From positions 1,302,001 through 1,366,000 of the forward strand of contig NZ_CP066775.1 in assembly GCF_009754905.2 (NCBI RefSeq): 64,000 nt of DNA. Reading direction: 5' to 3'. The notes under the pieces are model-generated. The model was not told the DNA's origin, searched no databases, and was given only the letters and a program-made list of their open reading frames with translations. Source of the stretch: Mucilaginibacter ginkgonis (GTDB taxonomy: Bacteria; Bacteroidota; Bacteroidia; Sphingobacteriales; Sphingobacteriaceae). Below, piece after piece: positions 25,518 to 35,366 of the stretch (the stretch's first letter is position 1; each line of letters opens with the position of its first letter). A program made the position numbers and the translations under genes.

Positions 25518-28500
25518 ATGGCATTAACTGACGAACATCAGCAGGGATTATACCGCCCCGAATTTGAGCACGACTCTTGCGGCACTGGCTTTATCGCCAA
25601 TATCAATGGTATAAGGTCAAACGAGATAGTCCGTGATGCGCTAACGATGCTTGAAAATATGGAGCACCGTGGCGCCTGCGGTTGCGACCCTGAAACAGGC
25701 GATGGGGCTGGCATCCTTATCCAGCTTCCGCACGAGTTTCTGATGGAAGAATGTTTCAACCTGGAGATGAGTTTGCCACAAGCGGGCAACTATGGAGTAG
25801 GTATGGTATTTTTCCCCAGGGATAATGCTGACAAAGCAGCTTGCCGCGAAATAATTGCACAAGCCGCAAAGAAACTTGGTATGCCGGTTTTAGGTTACCG
25901 CCCGCTGCCGGTAGATAACAGCAGTGTGGGCGAAACAGCCCGCCAGGCAGAGCCTGATGTGGAACAGCTATTTATATCGAAGCCTAAGTCAATAACCACT
26001 CCTGAAGAATTTGAGCGTAAGCTTTTCGTACTGCGCCGCTATATTAATAAGACAGCAAGCGAAACAATTGGTACATCTGCAGACCAATTCTATTTTACGT
26101 CGCTGTCGAGCAAAACAATTATTTATAAAGGTCAGCTTACCACTTACCAGCTGCGTAAATATTACAGCGACCTGAACGACCCGCGGGTGGTATCGGGCTT
26201 TGCAATGATACATTCACGGTTCTCAACCAACACATTTCCATCTTGGAAACTAGCGCAGCCATTCAGGTTAATAGCTCACAATGGCGAGATCAATACGCTC
26301 ACAGGTAACTTAAACTGGTTTTACGCGGGCGTTAAGTCGCTAACATCGGCCTACTTTTCGCCAGAGGAAATGGAAATGCTGCTGCCGCTGATAGACAATA
26401 ACCAGTCGGACTCTGCATGCCTTGATAATATCATCGAAATCCTGCTGCATTCCGGCCGCTCGTTACCTCATGTAATGATGATGCTCATACCCGAAGCGTG
26501 GGATGGCAACGAGCAGATGGACCCCATCAAAAAGGCGTTTTATGAATATCATGCTACGCTGATGGAGCCTTGGGACGGCCCGGCCGCCATTACATTTACA
26601 GATGGTAAACTGATAGGGGCGCTACTTGATCGTAACGGACTTAGGCCTTTACGTTACGCGGTCACAAACGACCAGCGCATCATTGCTGCGTCAGAGGCCG
26701 GGGTTTTAGAGATAGACGAAAGTACGGTGATCAGCAAAGGCCGCTTACAGCCGGGTAAAATGCTTTTGGTTGATACAGAACAAGGCCGCATTATTACCGA
26801 CGAAGAGATCAAGATGCAGGTTGCATCACAGCAGCCTTATGATCGCTGGCTGGAGAATTACCAGATAAGGTTGGAAGAACTTGCCGAGCCGCGTTTAGCT
26901 TTCGCCAGCCTCTCGCCCGATTCTGTTTTCCGTTATCAGCAGGTATTTGGTTATAGCCGCGAAGATATCGACGTGATCATTAAACCAATGGCGCTCGATG
27001 CTAAAGAACCTATCGGCTCTATGGGCACAGATGTGCCGCTGGCAGTATTGTCAGACAAGCCGCAGCACCTGTCAAGTTATTTCAAACAATTTTTTGCTCA
27101 GGTAACTAATCCGCCGATAGATCCTATTCGTGAGCGGTTGGTAATGAGCCTGGCTACCTTTATTGGTAACAATGGCAACCTGCTCGACGAGGACAAGATG
27201 CACTGTCACAGTGTAAAATTAAAGCAGCCCATTTTGACCAATTATGAGTTGGAGAAACTGCGCAGTATAGATACAGGAGTGTTTCATGCCAAAACCCTGC
27301 AAACTTATTTTAAGGCAGACGGCAAACCCGGTTCGATAGAAAAAGCTTTGGAAAGGCTTTGCCGCTACGCAGAAGATGCTGTTGCTGACGGTTTTGAAGT
27401 ACTGATTTTGTCAGACCGTGCAATAGATTCCGAGCATGCGCCAATACCAACCTTGCTTGCAACATCTGCCGTGCATCACCATCTCATCAAACTGGGTAAC
27501 CGTGGCGCGGTAGGTTTGGTTGTTGAAGCTGGTGATGCCTGGGAAGTCCATCATTTCGCTGCTTTGCTGGCATTCGGCGCAAGCGCTATCAATCCGTACC
27601 TGGCGCTATCGACCATCGAGAACTTGAAGATAAGCGGCAATTTAGAAACGGATCTAAAAACAGATGCCTTATTTAAAAATTATGTAAAATCTATATGTGA
27701 TGGTCTGTTAAAAATATTTTCTAAAATGGGTATTTCAACCTTACAGTCTTATCACGGCTCGCAAGTATTTGAGATACTGGGTATTAACCAGGAAGTTGTC
27801 AGCAAATATTTTTGCGGGGCGGTTACACGTATTGGAGGGCTTGGGCTTGATGAGATCGCCAAAGAAGCATTGGGCAAACACCGTATGGGCTTTAACCACT
27901 CAAAAGGCGAAACACGCTTACTGCAGGAGGGTGGCATCTACCAATGGAAACGCCGCGGCGAACAGCACCTGTTTAATCCGCAAACTGTGCATTTGTTGCA
28001 GCACGCTACCCGTACCAATGACTTCGAGGTTTATAAAAACTATGCCCGCCTTGTAAACGAGCAAACTGAAAAGCACTTCACCATCAGAGGGCTGTTAGAC
28101 TTCACTTATCACCGCCAGGCAATTTCCATCGATGAGGTGGAACCTGCCGAAAGCATCATGAAGCGTTTTGCGACGGGCGCCATGTCTTTCGGATCGATAT
28201 CACACGAAGCACATAGCACCCTGGCCATTGCCATGAATCGTATTGGCGGCAAAAGCAATACCGGCGAAGGGGGCGAGGATGAAATGCGCTACAAAGTGTC
28301 AGAAAATGGCGATTCTATGCGCTCTGCTATAAAGCAAGTAGCATCAGCAAGGTTTGGTGTAACATCAAATTACCTGACCAATGCCGATGAATTGCAAATT
28401 AAGATGGCACAAGGTGCCAAGCCTGGCGAGGGCGGCCAATTGCCCGGTCATAAGGTTGATGAGTGGATTGCCAAAACGCGCCACTCAACCCCGGGTGTTG

Positions 28501-30044
28501 GTTTGATATCGCCCCCGCCACACCACGATATTTATTCGATCGAAGATCTGGCGCAATTGATATTCGACCTTAAGAATGCTAACCGAGCCGCACGTATTAA
28601 CGTTAAGCTGGTTTCTAAAGCAGGTGTAGGTACTATTGCGGCGGGTGTGGCAAAAGCACACGCGGACGTGATCCTGATAGCGGGTTACGACGGCGGTACA
28701 GGTGCATCGCCCATAAGCTCTATCAAACATGCCGGTTTGCCCTGGGAACTCGGCCTGGCAGAAGCGCATCAGACTTTAGTCCGCAATCAACTTCGCAGCC
28801 GCGTAGTTTTACAAGCCGACGGCCAAATGAAGACAGGTCGCGACTTAGTAATTGCTGCCTTAATGGGTGCCGAAGAATGGGGTGTGGCCACTGCTGCACT
28901 TGTGGTAGGTGGCTGCATCATGATGCGTAAATGCCATTTAAATACCTGCCCTGTAGGTGTGGCCACGCAAGACCCCGAATTGAGGAAGCTATTCAGCGGT
29001 AAGCCGGAGCATATTGTAAACCTGTTTAAGTTTTTGGCCGAGGATATGCGCGAGATCATGGCAAGCCTTGGTTTCCGTACAATAAATGAGATGGTTGGCC
29101 GCGTGCAGTTTCTCCGTGCAAAGGACGATATTCATAACTGGAAAGCGAAGACAGTGGACCTTTCGGCGATTTTGCACCCTATGCAAAACGTAAAAGGCAA
29201 TACGCTTTATAACAGTGAACAGCAAGACCACGGAATGGATGCGATCATTGACTGGCAGTTATTAGACAAAGCGCAACACGCTTTGGAAGATAAAACGCCT
29301 GTTTTCCATACGTTCGAATTAAAAAATACCGACCGTACTTTAGGTACGCTACTATCAAACGAAATATCTAAAAAATATGGCTCCGCCGGATTACCGGACA
29401 ATACCATCAATTACAAATTCAAAGGATCCGCGGGGCAGAGTTTCGGCGCATTTGCAGCCAAAGGCATTTCCTTTGAACTGGAGGGCGAGGCAAATGATTA
29501 CGTAGGCAAAGGCCTGTCGGGGGCGCAACTGGCAATCTATCCGCCGGCATCTGCAACGTATCAGCCCGAAAATAATATTATCATCGGTAACGTAGCCATG
29601 TATGGTGCTACCAGCGGCGAGCTATTTGTGCGCGGTTGCGCAGGAGAGCGTTTCGCCGTACGTAATTCTGGCGCCACAGCTGTTGTAGAAGGCGTAGGCG
29701 ACCACGGATGTGAATACATGACGGGTGGTTTCGCGCTTATTTTAGGCGACGCAGGCCGCAACTTTGCTGCCGGCATGAGTGGCGGCATTGCCTGGATATA
29801 TGACCCGCAGCACCGGTTTGCAGCAAATTGCAATCAGGAGATGGTTGATCTGGATAAACTCACGCCTAAAGATGAAGACCGTATCATCACGTTATTAAAA
29901 AAGCACCATAGCCTTACAGGTAGTGAAGTGGCTAAGCATCTTTTAGCCAACTGGACAATCGCTACTAATAGTTTTGTAAAAGTATTCCCTAAAGAATACA
30001 AGAAGGTTTTGTTAGAAAAGAAATATCACAGCATAAGCGAATAA
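25518..30044 (+). CDS. gltB: Glutamate synthase large subunit
   Basis: A 1508-residue enzyme that, with GltD, makes two glutamates from glutamine and 2-oxoglutarate. The glutaminase nucleophile is Cys21 in HDSCGTGF after a short propeptide, with ENMEHRGACG following. The amidotransferase domain contains MIHSRFSTNTFPSW and AHNGEINT. The synthase domain has SFGSISHEAHSTLAIAMN, GEGGQLPGHKV and GYDGGTGASPISSIKHAG. The 3Fe-4S cysteines are C1133, C1139 and C1144 in CIMMRKCHLNTC. The end is the GXGXG-type beta-helix domain (NNIIIGNVAMYGATSGELF). Full length and intact. gltD follows two bases later. Confidence 0.98.
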   Translation: MALTDEHQQGLYRPEFEHDSCGTGFIANINGIRSNEIVRDALTMLENMEHRGACGCDPETGDGAGILIQLPHEFLMEECFNLEMSLPQAGNYGVGMVFFPRDNADKAACREIIAQAAKKLGMPVLGYRPLPVDNSSVGETARQAEPDVEQLFISKPKSITTPEEFERKLFVLRRYINKTASETIGTSADQFYFTSLSSKTIIYKGQLTTYQLRKYYSDLNDPRVVSGFAMIHSRFSTNTFPSWKLAQPFRLIAHNGEINTLTGNLNWFYAGVKSLTSAYFSPEEMEMLLPLIDNNQSDSACLDNIIEILLHSGRSLPHVMMMLIPEAWDGNEQMDPIKKAFYEYHATLMEPWDGPAAITFTDGKLIGALLDRNGLRPLRYAVTNDQRIIAASEAGVLEIDESTVISKGRLQPGKMLLVDTEQGRIITDEEIKMQVASQQPYDRWLENYQIRLEELAEPRLAFASLSPDSVFRYQQVFGYSREDIDVIIKPMALDAKEPIGSMGTDVPLAVLSDKPQHLSSYFKQFFAQVTNPPIDPIRERLVMSLATFIGNNGNLLDEDKMHCHSVKLKQPILTNYELEKLRSIDTGVFHAKTLQTYFKADGKPGSIEKALERLCRYAEDAVADGFEVLILSDRAIDSEHAPIPTLLATSAVHHHLIKLGNRGAVGLVVEAGDAWEVHHFAALLAFGASAINPYLALSTIENLKISGNLETDLKTDALFKNYVKSICDGLLKIFSKMGISTLQSYHGSQVFEILGINQEVVSKYFCGAVTRIGGLGLDEIAKEALGKHRMGFNHSKGETRLLQEGGIYQWKRRGEQHLFNPQTVHLLQHATRTNDFEVYKNYARLVNEQTEKHFTIRGLLDFTYHRQAISIDEVEPAESIMKRFATGAMSFGSISHEAHSTLAIAMNRIGGKSNTGEGGEDEMRYKVSENGDSMRSAIKQVASARFGVTSNYLTNADELQIKMAQGAKPGEGGQLPGHKVDEWIAKTRHSTPGVGLISPPPHHDIYSIEDLAQLIFDLKNANRAARINVKLVSKAGVGTIAAGVAKAHADVILIAGYDGGTGASPISSIKHAGLPWELGLAEAHQTLVRNQLRSRVVLQADGQMKTGRDLVIAALMGAEEWGVATAALVVGGCIMMRKCHLNTCPVGVATQDPELRKLFSGKPEHIVNLFKFLAEDMREIMASLGFRTINEMVGRVQFLRAKDDIHNWKAKTVDLSAILHPMQNVKGNTLYNSEQQDHGMDAIIDWQLLDKAQHALEDKTPVFHTFELKNTDRTLGTLLSNEISKKYGSAGLPDNTINYKFKGSAGQSFGAFAAKGISFELEGEANDYVGKGLSGAQLAIYPPASATYQPENNIIIGNVAMYGATSGELFVRGCAGERFAVRNSGATAVVEGVGDHGCEYMTGGFALILGDAGRNFAAGMSGGIAWIYDPQHRFAANCNQEMVDLDKLTPKDEDRIITLLKKHHSLTGSEVAKHLLANWTIATNSFVKVFPKEYKKVLLEKKYHSISE

Positions 30045-30046
30045 TT

Positions 30047-31525
30047 ATGGGAAAGCCAACCGGATTTCAGGAATTTAACAGAGAACTGCCCGCTAAAAGA
30101 CCGCCTGCTGAAAGGGTGAAAGACTATAAAGAATTTGTAGGTATGTATTCGCCCGAAAAGCTGAACCAGCAGTCTGCAAGATGTATGGACTGCGGTATCC
30201 CGTTTTGCCATTCGGGCTGCCCGTTAGGCAATATCATACCCGAGTTTAACGATGCGGTATACAATAAACAATGGGAAGAAGCATATGAGATCCTATCATC
30301 TACAAACAACTTTCCTGAATTTACTGGCCGCATTTGCCCGGCACCATGCGAATCTGCCTGTGTTTTAGGAATCAATAAACCCGCGATCACTATTGAAGAA
30401 ATTGAGAAGCACATTATCGAAATAGCTTATCAAAAAAACTTAGTGAAACCAATGGCCCCGCTTATCAAAAGCGGAAAGAGAGTAGCTGTGGTAGGGTCGG
30501 GGCCGGCAGGATTGGCTGCGGCCGCTCAGTTGAGTAAAGCAGGGCATGAGATTACGGTTTATGAACGTGATGACCGCCCCGGAGGCTTGCTGCGTTATGG
30601 CATTCCAGATTTTAAGCTACAGAAGGACGTTGTCGACCGCCGTTTAAAAGTGATGGAGGCCGAGGGCATTCAATTCATTTGCAATACAGAGGTAGGTGAA
30701 GACATCGACGCGCAGCAATTGGTTGAAGATTTCGACGCCATCGTCTTAGCCGGCGGGTCAACCATTCCACGTGACCTTAATATCCCCGGGCGGGAACTGA
30801 AAGGTATCCATTTCGCCATGGATTTTCTGAAACAGCAAAACAAACGCGTGAGTAACATTGCTGTCGCAGGCGAAGATATTACGGCAAAAGATAAAGATGT
30901 AGTAGTGATAGGTGGCGGCGATACCGGTTCTGACTGCGTGGGTACATCAAACCGCCAGGGTGCAAAGTCTATTCTGCAGTTTGAGTTTATGCCGCAGCCG
31001 CCACAACAACGCACAGGTGCTATGCCATGGCCAAGCTACCCTATGTTACTGAAAACAACCAGTTCGCATGAAGAAGGCTGCACACGCCACTTTGGTATCA
31101 ACACTAAAGAATTTTTAGGCGATGAAGTCGGGAACCTGCGTGCATTGAAAGTGACAGATGTGAGTTGGGAGACGGACTTTTTAGGCCGCCCAACCAAGTT
31201 TAGCGAGGTTGAGGGCTCTGACCGCGAGATACCTTGCCAGCGTGTTTTCCTGGCAATGGGTTTCCTAAATCCGCAATATGATGGTATGCTGCAGCAGTTG
31301 AGCGTAGAGTTAGATGAGCGCAAAAACGTAAAAGCCAAAGAAGGCATTTACAGCACCAGCGTAGATAAGGTTTTTGCTTGCGGTGATATGCGCAGAGGGC
31401 AATCGCTGGTGGTTTGGGCTATTTCAGAAGGTCGTGAGGCTGCCCGCAAGGTTGACGAGTTTCTGATGGGGCACACGCTTTTAGAAAGTAAAGAAGCCGT
31501 TAATTTTTACGAGCAGGCTTTTTAA
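30047..31525 (+). CDS. gltD: Glutamate synthase small subunit
   Basis: A 492-residue flavoprotein that passes electrons from NADPH to GltB. The N-terminal region binds two 4Fe-4S clusters ([17 protein letters not shown] and [12 protein letters not shown]). The FAD site is [17 protein letters not shown], and the NADPH site [17 protein letters not shown]; the C-terminal FAD contact is [18 protein letters not shown]. All motifs of GltD are present. The ATG lies two bases after the gltB stop, as expected for equal production of two subunits. Confidence 0.97.
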   Translation: MGKPTGFQEFNRELPAKRPPAERVKDYKEFVGMYSPEKLNQQSARCMDCGIPFCHSGCPLGNIIPEFNDAVYNKQWEEAYEILSSTNNFPEFTGRICPAPCESACVLGINKPAITIEEIEKHIIEIAYQKNLVKPMAPLIKSGKRVAVVGSGPAGLAAAAQLSKAGHEITVYERDDRPGGLLRYGIPDFKLQKDVVDRRLKVMEAEGIQFICNTEVGEDIDAQQLVEDFDAIVLAGGSTIPRDLNIPGRELKGIHFAMDFLKQQNKRVSNIAVAGEDITAKDKDVVVIGGGDTGSDCVGTSNRQGAKSILQFEFMPQPPQQRTGAMPWPSYPMLLKTTSSHEEGCTRHFGINTKEFLGDEVGNLRALKVTDVSWETDFLGRPTKFSEVEGSDREIPCQRVFLAMGFLNPQYDGMLQQLSVELDERKNVKAKEGIYSTSVDKVFACGDMRRGQSLVVWAISEGREAARKVDEFLMGHTLLESKEAVNFYEQAF

Positions 31526-31536
31526 GATTACTCTTA

Positions 31537-31613
31537 TGTCATTCCGAGCCTGGGAGGAATCTTATGCGTAAATGCATTGCTGAATAAGATTCTTCACTTC
31601 GTTCAGAATGACA
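31537..31613. repeat. Dispersed palindromic repeat, GTCATTC family, copy 1
   Basis: A 77-bp element just after gltD. The outer ends are TGTCATTC and GAATGACA, and an inner stem is GAATCTTAT (31557-31565) / ATAAGATTC (31584-31592). The same GAATCTTATGCGT core occurs in the copy at 39479-39568. It may serve as the gltBD 3' end structure. Confidence 0.8.
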
Positions 31614-31629
31614 TTCTTTAGAATGATAG

Positions 31630-32292
31630 TTACTTGTCGTTAGGATTTTTCTTTTTATTCTGCAGCATGGTGAACATCTTTTCCAGTCTTGCCAAACGCG
31701 TTTTTTCTTGCTTCGCCTCTAATATCCAAACAACATATTCCTTTTTATGCGAATAGGCGAGTCCCTCGAAATAAGATAATGCTGCGGGATCGTCTTTGAG
31801 CATTTCTAAAGCATCTTCGGGCAGGCGCACTGTTTTTGTGTCGACGTCGATATATTCAGAGAATTTATTCTTACCTCTTATTTCTTCGTTACATGATTCA
31901 GATGCTTTTACTTGCAACTTTGGTTTGAAACGTAACGCCGTCCATGTTTCATTTACAGATACAGCCGATACACCATCCAACCCATATTTACCCAACTCTT
32001 CCCAAGGCCCCATCATCTCCAGGTCGGTTTTAACGCCCGAGCTTTTTTTAGGATAAGTTATCCAGAAGATGGTGTCGGGTTTAAGCAGAAGATGTGCTGT
32101 TTTTAATTCTTCGACAAGCTCGGCGCTGTTTTTCACAAACAGTTGTACACCGTTTGGTTGCGCCGTGAGAGCGTCACTCAAATTAACGCCGTCGGGCAGT
32201 GGATCAAGCAATGACTGGTATCCTTCAGGCGCATTGATCAGTAACCAGGTTGTTCCGGGTTTTATTTGTAATTTTTTGGCGAGTGCGTTCAT
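31630..32292 (-). CDS. YdeI/OmpD-associated family protein with an extra N-terminal domain
   Basis: A 220-residue cytoplasmic protein. The C-terminal 80 residues have the YdeI-type pattern: VRLPEDALEMLKDDPAALSY followed by YSHKKEYVVWILEAKQEKTR and a basic helix (RLARLEKMFTML). The N-terminal 130 residues form a separate alpha/beta domain (KPGTTWLLINAPEGY, FWITYPKKSSGVKTD, WEELGKYGLDGV) like the DUF3052-type proteins. The role of the YdeI family is poorly known; some members are linked to peptide resistance. It lies one base after the methyltransferase gene on the same strand. Confidence 0.75.
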   Translation of the reverse strand: MNALAKKLQIKPGTTWLLINAPEGYQSLLDPLPDGVNLSDALTAQPNGVQLFVKNSAELVEELKTAHLLLKPDTIFWITYPKKSSGVKTDLEMMGPWEELGKYGLDGVSAVSVNETWTALRFKPKLQVKASESCNEEIRGKNKFSEYIDVDTKTVRLPEDALEMLKDDPAALSYFEGLAYSHKKEYVVWILEAKQEKTRLARLEKMFTMLQNKKKNPNDK

Positions 32293-32293
32293 G

Positions 32294-32827
32294 TTATTTT
32301 AGATTTAATTTGGCAAAGAAATCCCACAGCACTATCCCGGCAGAAACCACAATATTAAACGAATGCTTAGTACCAAATTGCGGAATTTCAATGCAAGCGT
32401 CGATATTTTGCATAACATCATCAGCAACACCATTTACTTCGTTACCAAAGATCAGCGCGTATTTTTTATTGGTTTCGGGGTGAAAATCATTCAGCATAAT
32501 GCTTCTCTGTGCCTGTTCAATCGCGATAATGACATAACCGTCCTCTCGCAATTTATTTACTGCCGATAGTGTGTCTGTCTCATAAACCCATTCGATGGAT
32601 TGCGTGGCACCTAAAGCTGTTTTCTCTATTTCGCGATGTGGTGGTTGCGCCGTGATTCCGCAAAGTACGATTTGTGAAACCGCAAACCCATCAGAAGTGC
32701 GGAAAATGGAGCCCACGTTGTGCATGCTGCGCACATTGTCCATTACTACTACAACAGGTAACTTTTGCTGCGCTTTAAATTCTGAAACCGTGGCGCGGTT
32801 CAGTTCGTCTAATTTTAATTTTTGCAT
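32294..32827 (-). CDS. SpoU/TrmH family RNA 2'-O-methyltransferase
   Basis: A 177-residue SPOUT enzyme that methylates ribose 2'-OH in tRNA or rRNA using S-adenosylmethionine. Motif 1 is VMDNVRSMHNVGSIFRTSDG, motif 2 ALIFGNEVNGV and motif 3 IEIPQFGTKHSFNIVVSAGIV, the knot region that binds the cofactor. It lacks the N-terminal RNA-binding extension of RlmB, so the target RNA cannot be told. The stop/start overlap with galK is one base (32827), so it is translated with that gene. Confidence 0.9.
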   Translation of the reverse strand: MQKLKLDELNRATVSEFKAQQKLPVVVVMDNVRSMHNVGSIFRTSDGFAVSQIVLCGITAQPPHREIEKTALGATQSIEWVYETDTLSAVNKLREDGYVIIAIEQAQRSIMLNDFHPETNKKYALIFGNEVNGVADDVMQNIDACIEIPQFGTKHSFNIVVSAGIVLWDFFAKLNLK

Positions 32828-33984
32828 TACGCCAAACGCCTTACGCCATCCCCAATAACAGAATTATAAACCGATGGCGCATAGCCGATCTTTTCTGAAT
32901 AATATTTCGTAATGTTTTCTCTGAAACTTTCAAATGCATCCTTCTGCACCAACGCTATCGCGCAGCCACCAAAGCCGGCACCCGTCATTCGGGCGCCTAT
33001 CACACTGCCATCAGTTTTGCAATAGTCGACAATAGTATCCAACTCAACACCGCTAACTTCGTATAAGTGCTGCAATGAATAGTGCGAAGCATACATCAAC
33101 TTGCCAAATGCCTTAAGATTTCCGACCGATAATTCTTGTGCCGCCTGCTTAACCCGGTCGTTTTCCTGCACTATGTGTTGAGCGCGTTTTTTTATAATGT
33201 CATCTGTTATAAGATGTTCGCATGTTTTAAGTGAATCACCATCAATATCGCAAAGGTTTATTAAGTCTAACTCTGCTTGAAGCGCGGCCAATGCCGTGTG
33301 GCATTCCGCTACCCGTTCATTGTATTTAGATTCGGCCAGGCGTCGGGGCTTATTAGTGTTGATGATCGCCAAAACATAGTCGCCCAGGTCACAATCTACT
33401 GCTTCATAATCAAGTGTAGCGCAATCAAGTTTCAACGCTTTGTTGGTTTCGCCAAAAGCAACTGCAAACTGATCCATAATACCGCTGCTTACACCGATAA
33501 AGTTGTTTTCGACAATTTTGCACAGCTTTACCAAATCAAGTTTAGTCAACCCGCAGTTGAATATCTCGTTTAGCGCGTATGCGGTAACGATCTCTATGGA
33601 CGCCGATGACGACAATCCGGCACCGATAGGTAAGTTGCCATAGAATAACATGTCTACACCCTGTACCCGGCAGCCGTTTTTCATCAGCTCATTTACTACG
33701 CCGATAGGATAATTATACCAGTGATCCTGATCTTTGGTGTAGGATGAATGAATTTTAACTTCCGCTTTCTCCTCAAAGTTTAAACTATTAAAGCTAAGTA
33801 GATTATCATCGTTAACATTAAGTAAAAGATATGTACCGAAAGTTACGGCGCAGGGCATTACCAGGCCGCCATTGTAGTCGATGTGTTCACCTATCAGGTT
33901 TACACGCCCGGGCGAAAAGTAGACGTGCTCGGTCTCGCGACCATATATTTTCTTGAATTGCTCCTGCAGTTGGTAGAGTTCCAT
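32827..33984 (-). CDS. galK: Galactokinase
   Basis: A 385-residue GHMP kinase phosphorylating galactose at C1 (Leloir pathway). The galactokinase signature GRVNLIGEHIDYNGG lies near residue 28. The ATP loop is LPIGAGLSSSASIE, and the third motif GARMTGAGFGGCAIALV. The catalytic Asp region is VSSGIMDQFAVAFG. All are intact. No galT or galE is adjacent. Upstream at 33985-34077 is a 93-base divergent spacer shared with the YciI gene. Confidence 0.95.
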   Translation of the reverse strand: MELYQLQEQFKKIYGRETEHVYFSPGRVNLIGEHIDYNGGLVMPCAVTFGTYLLLNVNDDNLLSFNSLNFEEKAEVKIHSSYTKDQDHWYNYPIGVVNELMKNGCRVQGVDMLFYGNLPIGAGLSSSASIEIVTAYALNEIFNCGLTKLDLVKLCKIVENNFIGVSSGIMDQFAVAFGETNKALKLDCATLDYEAVDCDLGDYVLAIINTNKPRRLAESKYNERVAECHTALAALQAELDLINLCDIDGDSLKTCEHLITDDIIKKRAQHIVQENDRVKQAAQELSVGNLKAFGKLMYASHYSLQHLYEVSGVELDTIVDYCKTDGSVIGARMTGAGFGGCAIALVQKDAFESFRENITKYYSEKIGYAPSVYNSVIGDGVRRLA

Positions 33985-34077
33985 TTAAAGTTGTAGAAAC
34001 AAATATTGTAAAATTTGCGGGCAAGACGCCGAACATTTGCTCACAGTTGCTACTTTGTGCAATAAAATATCAAAACC

Positions 34078-34374
34078 ATGAATCAATACTTGATAACAGC
34101 ATACGATTACACAGACGCCGAAGCCTTTGACCGCCGCATGGCTGTACGCCCGCACCATTTGGATGGTGCCGCAGAGTTAAAGAAGAACGGTAATTACGTT
34201 TTTGGCGGCGCAATGCTTAACGACGAGGACAAAATGATAGGCTCTGTTATGGTTGTGCAATTTGAAGATGAGGAGCAACTGGAAAACTGGAAACAAAGCG
34301 AACCTTATATCACGCAGAAGATCTGGGAAACAGTAGACATTAAGCCCTTCAAGACGGCAACGGTAAATTCCTGA
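34078..34374 (+). CDS. YciI family protein
   Basis: A 98-residue ferredoxin-like-fold protein. The typical opening is YLITAYDYTDAEAFDRRM, followed by RPHHLDGAAELKKNGNYVFGGAM, with the conserved His-Asp pair, and the end EPYITQKIWETVDIKPFKTA. YciI homologues are small enzymes or dye-decolourising relatives whose physiological function is largely unknown. It precedes an aldo/keto reductase gene by 73 bases on the same strand. Confidence 0.88.
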   Translation: MNQYLITAYDYTDAEAFDRRMAVRPHHLDGAAELKKNGNYVFGGAMLNDEDKMIGSVMVVQFEDEEQLENWKQSEPYITQKIWETVDIKPFKTATVNS

Positions 34375-34447
34375 TATTACATTTCTCTTACCTTTTGCCG
34401 CGAACATAACCTTGCAGGGAATGTTGCCCTACTAAATAATTGAAATC

Positions 34448-35296
34448 ATGAGCGAAGCAAAATTTAAAGAGACTTTCACCATTGGGGGCGACCTGACTAT
34501 AAACCGCCTTGGATATGGCGCAATGCGCATTACCGGTAAGGGCATCTGGGGGCCGCCGGCAGACCATGACGAGTCTGTCCGCGTGTTGAAACGTGCAGTC
34601 GAATTAGGCGTAAACTTTATCGATACGGCTGATAGTTATGGCCCGTATGTGTCAGAAGAGTTGATCGCAGAGGCATTGCATCCCTACGCGGACGGATTAT
34701 TGATAGCAACTAAAGGCGGTTTGCTGCGCACGGGCCCCGACCAATGGCCTGTGGACGCCAGCCCCGAGCATTTGAAAGAAGCCTTGGAAGGCAGCCTGAA
34801 ACGTTTAAAAGTCGACCGGATAGACCTGTATCAATTGCACCGCATAGACGAAAAGGTTCCGGCAGAGAAAACATTTGAGTTTTTGAAACAGGCGCAGCAA
34901 GACGGAAAAATCAAACATATCGGTCTGTCAGAAGTGAGCGTGGATGACATAAAGAAAGCACAGCAATATTTTGAAGTGGTGTCGGTCCAAAACATGTACA
35001 GCGTAGATAACCGCAAGTGGGAGGCGGTGCTGGATTACTGTAAAGAGCAGAACATCGCGTTTATCCCTTGGTTCCCGCTTAATGCCGGCAATGTAAAAGC
35101 GGTAGAGGTTATTCAAAAGATTGCTGATAAGCACGGGGCAACTGTTCACCAGGTGGCGCTAGCGTGGTTACTGCAGCATGCAGATAACATCCTGCTCATC
35201 CCGGGTACGTCAAGCGTGGATCACCTGGAAGAAAACATGAAGGCAGCAGATCTGGAACTCTCAGCAGATGACGTAGCCGAACTGGATAAAATTTAA
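34448..35296 (+). CDS. Aldo/keto reductase
   Basis: A 282-residue TIM-barrel NADPH-dependent reductase. The start is LTINRLGYGAMRITG and the catalytic Asp-Tyr pair lies in NFIDTADSYGPYVSEELIAEAL. The catalytic Lys is in LLIATKGG and the His in YQLHRIDE. The cofactor end is LLIPGTSSVDHLEENMKAA. Members act on a wide range of aldehydes and ketones (YajO/PdxI-like group), so the substrate is open. A terminator follows. Confidence 0.92.
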   Translation: MSEAKFKETFTIGGDLTINRLGYGAMRITGKGIWGPPADHDESVRVLKRAVELGVNFIDTADSYGPYVSEELIAEALHPYADGLLIATKGGLLRTGPDQWPVDASPEHLKEALEGSLKRLKVDRIDLYQLHRIDEKVPAEKTFEFLKQAQQDGKIKHIGLSEVSVDDIKKAQQYFEVVSVQNMYSVDNRKWEAVLDYCKEQNIAFIPWFPLNAGNVKAVEVIQKIADKHGATVHQVALAWLLQHADNILLIPGTSSVDHLEENMKAADLELSADDVAELDKI

Positions 35297-35319
35297 ATGC
35301 TGAAAACGGCTTTCACAAG

Positions 35320-35347
35320 AAGGGCACCCATTTGAGGTGCCCTTTAT
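35320..35347. terminator. Terminator between the aldo/keto reductase and metallo-hydrolase genes
   Basis: AAGGGCACC / GGTGCCCTT, a perfect 9-bp stem with a 7-base loop followed by TTATTTAT. It sits 24 bases after the reductase stop and 20 bases before the end of the convergent gene, so it can serve the rightward gene and perhaps both. Confidence 0.8.
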
Positions 35348-35366
35348 TTATACCGATACTTATTTA